DNA of 64,000 nucleotides from Isoetes taiwanensis (taxonomy: Eukaryota; Streptophyta; Lycopodiopsida; Isoetales; Isoetaceae). The first letter of the stretch is position 1, and the number at the start of each line of letters is the position of its first letter. The notes below the pieces were generated by a model. The model was not told where the DNA came from, made no database searches, and saw nothing but the letters and a program-made list of their open reading frames with translations. Shown here in pieces: positions 58,272 through 64,000 of this stretch. The stretch is taken from the NCBI GenBank assembly GCA_021234155.1, contig JAJEKV010000003.1, positions 14,676,386 to 14,740,385 on the forward strand, in the 5' to 3' direction. The position numbers were made by a program, and so were the translations under genes.

Positions 58272-58284
58272 TTCTCCCAAGTAG

Positions 58285-59075
58285 CTTTTTTCTTGCAAAC
58301 TTTCACTTTATCATGTGTTCTTTGCATGTTTTTTTTCTTGTTATTGTCGATTCCCTTGATTAAAGGATCTTTTCAGACTCAAAGGGTAATTCTCCGCCCG
58401 TGAGTTTAAAGAGATGATGATCTTGTAAAAGAATTATCCCATAGACTCAATAGCTATGCAGTAGTAATGTTATGATGAAACAAAACCAATGAATCTTTCA
58501 CATTATACACCTTATTCCTGGCAACACACTGCAACTGGAATGCAAACACTTCGCACCATTAGTTACGTAAGCGAGGGTGCAATCTCAAATAGTCATATGC
58601 ACACACTAATGTTTTATCAAGGTCCGGTACAACCTGCAGCAGTTCACCTGTCTTTAAGGGTTTATTGTCAGCTTCACAATAATCCAAAGGAAATTGTTTG
58701 AAGCAACTTTCCCTTAGGCTAAAATAAAACTGCCGTAAATTATACCTGTAGGATCATATTTAGAAAAAGACCTTGCAATGGCATAGCATTCATGATAGTA
58801 AAAATGTTTTCCAATAACTATTGGAAGTTTCTGCATGAAATAAGAATCAGAAACAACTGAAATTGGCCCCTGAGCTCATCATGACTTTATTGCAGTCTTC
58901 AAGATTTTAGCAATACTGTGCCTTTGACATGCCTGTTTAGTCTGCTCTGCGGTTTGCTGGAACTCTGAATGTAAAATATACTGGAAACTGTTGAAAGGCT
59001 CTAGCTGTTCCAATTATTATGGAACTAGAAACTGCTGAAAGGCTCTAGCTGTTCCAATTATTATTCTTCAGAGAG
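58285..59075. other. Intergenic, with a 44-bp tandem duplication
   Basis: GAAACTG(T/C)TGAAAGGCTC begins two units 44 bp apart (58984 and 59028). No gene seen. Confidence 0.5.
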
Positions 59076-59080
59076 CTGCT

Positions 59081-59252
59081 TGATAAATTTACCAAAAATA
59101 GAAGATATATTGATTGATTCGGTGAGAAATCTCTGCTCACCACAGGTTACATATACTAAGAGGAGACACCGTTTCATGGTGTCGATCCACTCCAAAGGTC
59201 ATCGTGACCTTTTGGATGTAAGATCACCAGGAAGATATTCCATAATCTAACA
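59081..59252 (-). repeat. 3' LTR of gag-only element
   Basis: 172 bp, begins TGATAAATTTACC and ends AATCTAACA on the plus strand. Right side adjoins the polypurine tract. Confidence 0.93.
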
Positions 59253-59470
59253 CTCTCCCATGATCTAACATCCATAATAATACTTCTAATCTAGACTGAA
59301 CAAAAATACAAATGACTCTTAACAATAAGAGGATCCCATTCTTGACTGCATCTTGACCGCTCTTGACCAGCGCGCTATTTTGAATTGCTCATAATATCTT
59401 TACTCTCCCATTTATGATCAATCTGAAAAATCTTCACATATTCTTGACCTTGAATTCTTCACAAGCAGCT

Positions 59471-60286
59471 TCAAAATAATCTGGAGCTAGCAATATTAGC
59501 TTTCTCCGGCAGCATAGATTGAAGCCTCTTCAATTCAGTACATTCACGAATACAATGACCAGATTGCTGACAGAGAAAACACTTCCTGATTTTCTTCTTT
59601 TCGTCGTCACTCATAGCAGGGCCCCTATATTTCCAATTTGGTTTATCTTTACTTGTATTGGTGAAGAATACTTTTGCAGAAGAAGGACCGGAGTCTTCAT
59701 CCTTTCTTTCATTCTTGGTTGTTTCAGCTTTTAATAAGGCAGTTACGACTTCATCAAAGGTAATTACATCTTTAGCTTCCAGCATGCTTACAGTATTGTC
59801 AAACGGCGATGGAGAAGGAATACTAGCAAGCAAGACTGAGGCGGCTTCACTATCTTCAATCTTTACTCCAGATTGTGCCAATTGACCCCATAACTCCTTA
59901 AGAGTACTTACATGGGCAGCAACAACGGTACTTGAATCCATGGTAAAACGAAAGAATTTCTTCCTAAGATAATGCTGGTTTGCATTGTTCTTGCCTTCAT
60001 AAATGCCCACCAGTTTCGTCCATGCGTCCTGAGCAGTTGCTTCACCGCTGATGAGATGCATGAGCTCTTTGCTCAAACCAAGAGTGATTGTGGCAAGAGC
60101 CCGTGCATTCTTATTCTCCCACTTGAGCGCAGCATCATCGTCTTTAGGTTTAGCCTCTGCGCCTTCTGTTACATTCCATAAATCCTTCGCAATTAACTGC
60201 ATCTTCATTATAGTTTTCCAACCATGGAACCCCTCTCCACTGAATTTCTCAACTGCTCGCTGTACATGATACTCCACGGCAGCCAT
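59471..60286 (-). CDS. Copia-type gag polyprotein
   Basis: From ATG at 60286 (MAAVEYHVQRAVEKFSGEGF; the in-frame codon further upstream is TTG) to 59471, 271 residues. The N-terminal part has the copia gag pattern FxGxxFHGWKxxMKM, the middle the UBN2-type region (AWTKLVGIYEGKNNANQHYL, VAAHVSTLKELWGQLAQSGV), and the end a CCHC zinc knuckle CFLCQQSGHCIREC. No protease or RT follows. The frame is fully open. Gag would package the element RNA. Confidence 0.9.
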   Translation of the reverse strand: MAAVEYHVQRAVEKFSGEGFHGWKTIMKMQLIAKDLWNVTEGAEAKPKDDDAALKWENKNARALATITLGLSKELMHLISGEATAQDAWTKLVGIYEGKNNANQHYLRKKFFRFTMDSSTVVAAHVSTLKELWGQLAQSGVKIEDSEAASVLLASIPSPSPFDNTVSMLEAKDVITFDEVVTALLKAETTKNERKDEDSGPSSAKVFFTNTSKDKPNWKYRGPAMSDDEKKKIRKCFLCQQSGHCIRECTELKRLQSMLPEKANIASSRLF

Positions 60287-60540
60287 CTTTACACGATACA
60301 ATCTCTACAAATCTTCACCAAATCTTCAATCTTCACCAGAATACAAGGCTTTCATAAACAACCTCCCACTTAATTCATGCCAAACAAAATTTTTAATCCC
60401 TTCATCTTCTAACTCTAACAGCGCAGAAGATGTACGTCGGCACCAGCAGCAAGCACGAAAAACAAAAAGGCAGCGTTGCTCTATAATTAGGTGCTGGCCC
60501 AAATTTGTCTTCAACGGCTCTTCAGTGGATTAGATCACCC

Positions 60541-60552
60541 GCTCTGATACCA
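60541..60552 (-). other. tRNA-iMet primer-binding site
   Basis: TGGTATCAGAGC on the minus strand, directly next to the 5' LTR. Confidence 0.92.
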
Positions 60553-60724
60553 TGATAAATTTACCAGAAATAGAAGATATATTGATTGATTCGGTGAGAA
60601 ATCTCTGCTCACCACAGGCTACATATACTAAGAGGAGACACCGTTTCATGGTGTCGATCCACTCCAAAGGTCATCGTGACCTTTTGGATGTAAGATCACC
60701 AGGAAGATACTCCATAATCTAACA
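60553..60724 (-). repeat. 5' LTR of gag-only element
   Basis: 172 bp, same ends as the 3' LTR; the primer site lies immediately to its left. Confidence 0.93.
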
Positions 60725-60729
60725 CTGCT

Positions 60730-61507
60730 GAAGAAGTAGCAGCTCTCTGATATTTCTCCATCACAAAAATTGAAGAGGCAAACAGGAGAAACTTCAGAAC
60801 CAAAGCTATCAAATATCAAAAGCTAGCATGTTTTTATGTGCAACAAAATCGATTTTGCAATACCTAGTCCCTAAGCTTATCTTCCTGCCATAACAAACTA
60901 CAACAGATGCTACGTATCCGATGCAGGTCAATAGCATAAAAGAAATGGCAAGGCAGAAGACAGAAGGCTCTCTGATCTCTTCTTCTGGAGCAAAAAATGC
61001 AGGACTATGGAGAAGCCCCCCTTCTCATGCACACTAAGCTTTTCCCTCACTGATTTAGCAACTGCTGTTGCATTCCATTCTGGATTTCGACCTTATCCAT
61101 CCAGAAAACTGTGGGAACCCAACATATTTCCTTGCCTCCTAAGCTGGCTAGCTTCCTAAACAACAACCTGAAGTAAAGTTTACCACAAAAAGCCGTCACC
61201 TCAGATTCTCGCTTCTATGGTACCATGTGTATGATTTCCAAGCCTTGCCTTTACCTGGCTACCATATAACAAAGCTAAAATCCAATTTTGTTTCTTCTTC
61301 TTGTTGTCTTCATTGACCTACGTAGCTCTGTCAAAGATGCGTTAAAGCCCCCTCTTCCAAACATTGTAGTATCATGTTAATGGAAAGCATAAGACAAGAC
61401 AACTGCACAAAAAAGCAACATCTGAACTTCACGAGCTTTGTCTTAGCTATGGCAAACTAAGATTACTCGCAGAATGTTGAAGCTTTGGTGCATGCTCATC
61501 TGCCCCT
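60730..61507. other. Region downstream of the PPR gene
   Basis: No gene recognised; probably includes the 3' UTR of the PPR gene, the gag-only element being inserted beyond it. Confidence 0.4.
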
Positions 61508-63865
61508 CTACCAATAATCTGCACATGAACAGAAGCCATTCTTGAAATAATGAATGCGATTAGAATCCCTTAGAATTATATCTCTGCCAGTCACTTTCGA
61601 AATGATCCTGCTCTTTACATGGCAGTCAGGACATATACGAAGATTTTTTATAACATGAAGAGCTGTTCCAAGTGGTGTACAAATGAGCCCAAATGCAATA
61701 GCCATTATAGTGCTATAAGGAAAGAGCTCATTATCATATAGTGCCATCTTTGTCTCAGACATGTATCCTGCTTGCCGGATTTGATCCTTCAACCTGTGCA
61801 ACTCATCACATATTTCCTTCCTTCTAGGGTGATCCATGCTCCCAACAAAGAACTGATGGGTTGTGTCCTCAACCACAAGCAGACTATAGCTGCGTTCCTG
61901 CTTTAGACCTTTGTCTTTCATCCTTTTTCTAACTATTGCAGCCTCCTGCCACATGTTGGCTGCAGAAAAAAGATTTGATAACAGCACATAAGGTGCTGCA
62001 TTATGGGGATCCAACTTAAAGGCTTGTGCTGCAGCATATCTTCCTTGCTTCACATTGACATGCATACAACAAGCATTTAACAAGGCCATCCATGATGTAG
62101 AAATAAGTTGCAATGGCATGCTGGTAACAAAATCCAGTGCCTCATCTAACTTCCCTGCACGCCCAAGAAGATCAATGATACAATTACAATGCAAGGGTGC
62201 TGGTAAGACGCCATAATCTCGATACAGAGAAACAAATCCATGACAACCCTCAGACATCATCCCAGCATGACTGCATGCACAGAGAATACTCACGAATGTC
62301 GTTGTATCTGGTTTTAAACCTTTTATCTGCATATCTTGGAACGCTTCGATTACTTTAGTATATATTCCATATTGGGCATATGCTGCAATCATGGCGTTCC
62401 AAGATATTGTGTCTTTGCGTCGCATTTCATCAAACACAGAGCATGCTTCTTCTAGTTTTCCACACTTACTATACATATTCACGATTGCAGTGGAAACAAG
62501 AATATCTTCTTTATAACCAATGTCTATGACCTGTCTATGTATGCGTCTACCTTCAACTAAGGCTCCATGAATGGCACAAGCATCAAGGATGCTGATAAAT
62601 GTAATCTTGTTTGGAGAAAAGCCCTCAGACAGCATTTCTTGATAGAGTTCGAGAGCCTGCTTACCGTTACCCTCCCAGGCATGTGCCGCGAATATAGCAG
62701 TCCACGAAATTAGGTCTGCTCTTGGCAATTTGGTGAATATTGCCCTCGCATTGCTTACACTACCACATTTGCCATACATATTGATAAGGCATGTCCCAAA
62801 GGCAACATCTCCCTTGAAATCATCAGCGTTCGTGATATGAGCATGGAAGTACTTACCCCTCGCCAGGTCCACTAGGCTGGAACAGGCATCAACAAGACTT
62901 ATTAAAGTCACCTTGTTTGGCATAATATTTGTTGTACGCATTTGGTGAAAAAGCATAAAGGCTTCATCAGAATATCCTTGTTGGACATATGCTGCAATCA
63001 TGGCAGACCAGGAAATGACATCTCGTTCAGCCATTCTATCAAAAATCACCCTTGCATCTCTCAAATTACCGCACTGACTATAAGAAGCAATCATGGTATT
63101 GCATGAGAACATATTCTTATCGTGCAGTTTGTCAAAGACTTGTCGAGCAGAATCCAAACTTCCGCATTTTCCATACATACTAATAATTGCCGTGCCAACA
63201 ACAACATCAAAATCCAATCTGCTCTTCACTATAAGAGCGTGAACCTTCTTTGCTTCTGCAGTACTTTCCAAACCTCCACAAGCGTCAAGAAGACAGAGGA
63301 ATGTTACCTTGTTGGGTACTACACCTACCAATTGCATTTGAGCAAACAAGATCAGAGCCTCCCTACAGCGATCACACTGAACAAGTGCACCAATCATACA
63401 AGACCACGAGATCACGTCTTTATACTCCATTGAGTAAAAGATATCGTTTGCATCCTTCAACTTTCCTTGTTGAACATATGCTGCAATCATGATATTTCCA
63501 GAAAACACATTTTTCTGGGGCATAGTATCAAACACTGCTCTTGCAGAATCCAAAGCCCCAGTACTGCCATACATTTGCACCAACAGATTACTGAGGAACA
63601 TGTCAAATTTATGCCTACTTTGCAGGAGAGAGGCATGCAAACGTTTTCCCTCCCCAAAACCGCTAATATTATCACCACATTTCCGTAATAAGGATGCATA
63701 AGCGGTAGAACCCAATTCATTTTTTGTTCCAAAGACTTTAACAAACTCTGATGCCTGGTTATTTTTCCAAGTCCGTTGGGATTTTAGCGCTTCCTTTGGA
63801 TGCCAATTAGTATTATTATCAAGTAATAAAGCGGGATTCTGGCTTGCCCTTAGACCTCCTTGCAT
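61508..63865 (-). CDS. PPR protein with degenerate DYW domain
   Basis: The frame is open from 63922, but that codon is TTG and an in-frame TAG lies just before it. The first ATG is at 63865 (MQGGLRASQ), giving 785 residues; the TAG could also be part of a 3' splice site (TTTCTAG/A) of an upstream exon. PPR repeats in PLS-type order fill about residues 60-640 (FDMFLSNLLVQMYGSTGALD, NVFSGNIMIAAYVQQGKLKD, DVISWSAMIAAYVQQGYSDE). E/E+ and DYW regions follow, ending in CSCADYW. DYW proteins edit organelle RNA by C deamination. Here the zinc/catalytic HSE motif is YST (ELFPYSTIMAIAFGL) and a few residues before it are missing, while CPDCH and the DYW end remain. Deaminase activity is probably lost, RNA binding perhaps kept. 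A targeting peptide is not obvious. Confidence 0.88.
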   Translation of the reverse strand: MQGGLRASQNPALLLDNNTNWHPKEALKSQRTWKNNQASEFVKVFGTKNELGSTAYASLLRKCGDNISGFGEGKRLHASLLQSRHKFDMFLSNLLVQMYGSTGALDSARAVFDTMPQKNVFSGNIMIAAYVQQGKLKDANDIFYSMEYKDVISWSCMIGALVQCDRCREALILFAQMQLVGVVPNKVTFLCLLDACGGLESTAEAKKVHALIVKSRLDFDVVVGTAIISMYGKCGSLDSARQVFDKLHDKNMFSCNTMIASYSQCGNLRDARVIFDRMAERDVISWSAMIAAYVQQGYSDEAFMLFHQMRTTNIMPNKVTLISLVDACSSLVDLARGKYFHAHITNADDFKGDVAFGTCLINMYGKCGSVSNARAIFTKLPRADLISWTAIFAAHAWEGNGKQALELYQEMLSEGFSPNKITFISILDACAIHGALVEGRRIHRQVIDIGYKEDILVSTAIVNMYSKCGKLEEACSVFDEMRRKDTISWNAMIAAYAQYGIYTKVIEAFQDMQIKGLKPDTTTFVSILCACSHAGMMSEGCHGFVSLYRDYGVLPAPLHCNCIIDLLGRAGKLDEALDFVTSMPLQLISTSWMALLNACCMHVNVKQGRYAAAQAFKLDPHNAAPYVLLSNLFSAANMWQEAAIVRKRMKDKGLKQERSYSLLVVEDTTHQFFVGSMDHPRRKEICDELHRLKDQIRQAGYMSETKMALYDNELFPYSTIMAIAFGLICTPLGTALHVIKNLRICPDCHVKSRIISKVTGRDIILRDSNRIHYFKNGFCSCADYW

Positions 63866-64000
63866 CAACTTACATTTTCCCAGCACCTCTGTAATAAGAC
63901 TCGCGGCAGCAGTTGGGGACAAACTCTAGAAACCTAACAATTATATTTCCTGAATAATTTAAGCTAGCCGGAAGGGGTCTACCAAAAGCTGGATTTTAGC
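63866..64000. other. Upstream of the PPR gene
   Basis: Probably 5' UTR or intron of the PPR gene: TTAGGTTTCTAG (minus strand) looks like a splice acceptor. Confidence 0.4.

Larger units (their letters stand above)
59076..60729 (-). mobile_element. Complete gag-only copia element (TR-GAG/TRIM-like)
   Basis: Two LTRs of 172 bp (59081-59252 and 60553-60724, both TG...CA on the plus strand, three differences seen) enclose only a gag gene. The target duplication is CTGCT (59076-59080, 60725-60729). The primer site TGGTATCAGAGC (minus strand) abuts the right LTR at 60541-60552. A purine tract TGGGAGAG (minus strand) abuts the left LTR at 59253-59260. Total 1644 bp without pol. It would need enzymes of a related element. 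Confidence 0.93.

Noticed and set aside
61508-61620. DYW:KP variant (U-to-C editing type)
   Set aside because: The protein ends in DYW and has the ordinary CxxCH; only the HSE motif is altered.

Overview
The window looks like repeat-rich nuclear DNA of a land plant. It holds spliced plant genes (a LEC14B-type WD40 gene, a small C2-domain gene), a PLS-type PPR gene ending in DYW, Ty3/gypsy and Ty1/copia retrotransposons, non-LTR (LINE) elements, tRNA-derived SINE heads and MITEs. The mixture of long AT-rich intergenic DNA, many decayed retroelements and a DYW PPR gene suggests a fern or another seedless vascular plant. That is an inference; no sequence here names the species.

Layout. 1-3680 is the pol region of a Ty3/gypsy element (protease, archaeal-type RNase H, RT, degenerate gypsy RNase H, integrase), broken by frameshifts, followed by LTR-like and simple-repeat DNA to about 6.4 kb. 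7.6-10.1 kb is a minus-strand LINE (end of endonuclease, RT, C-terminus) with two in-frame stops. 10.4-11.0 kb is a fragment of a terminal uridylyltransferase (URT1-like) gene. 12.37-12.61 kb is a small TIR element. 12.68-15.05 kb is a second LINE with ORF1, endonuclease and C-terminus but no RT, headed by a 13-bp-period tandem array. 15.1-25.8 kb is almost gene-free: a stop-dense 5-kb block, poly-T/poly-A tracts, two SINE heads, an LTR with a tRNA-Met primer site, and a Mutator-like MITE with a 10-bp target duplication. 25.8-29.5 kb has a decayed gene resembling the DUF7869 family, an unknown ORF, and a LINE ORF1 fragment whose tail is a (CTAT)~49 microsatellite.

29.86-30.54 kb (minus) is a five-exon C2-domain gene. 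31.5-38.3 kb holds LINE pieces, a second copy of the gypsy RNase H-RT segment (35.1-35.8 kb) interrupted by an LTR, and nested fold-back MITEs. 39.33-43.84 kb (minus) is a nine-exon LEC14B/DCAF11-like gene whose structure can be read completely. 45.6-48.8 kb is a compact plus-strand island with unknown ORFs, a divergent histone H3 (CENH3-like) gene, two related palindromes and telomere-like repeats. 48.9-51.4 kb is a decayed copia element. 53.1-55.5 kb holds a LINE fragment and a pair of inverted LTRs. 55.8-57.0 kb is an unknown, apparently retroposed sequence. 59.08-60.72 kb is a complete gag-only (TR-GAG/TRIM-like) copia element with LTRs, primer site, polypurine tract and target duplication. 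61.5-63.9 kb (minus) is the PPR-DYW gene, whose deaminase HxE motif is lost.

The host genes likely to be working are the LEC14B-like WD40 gene, the C2 gene and perhaps the PPR gene. Nearly everything else is mobile DNA in various stages of decay. The observations most worth following are the aRNH-before-RT gypsy family with a dead second RNase H, the H3-like/palindrome island, the gag-only element, and LINE 3' tails made of tetra- or pentanucleotide repeats, including an insertion consisting of the tail alone.
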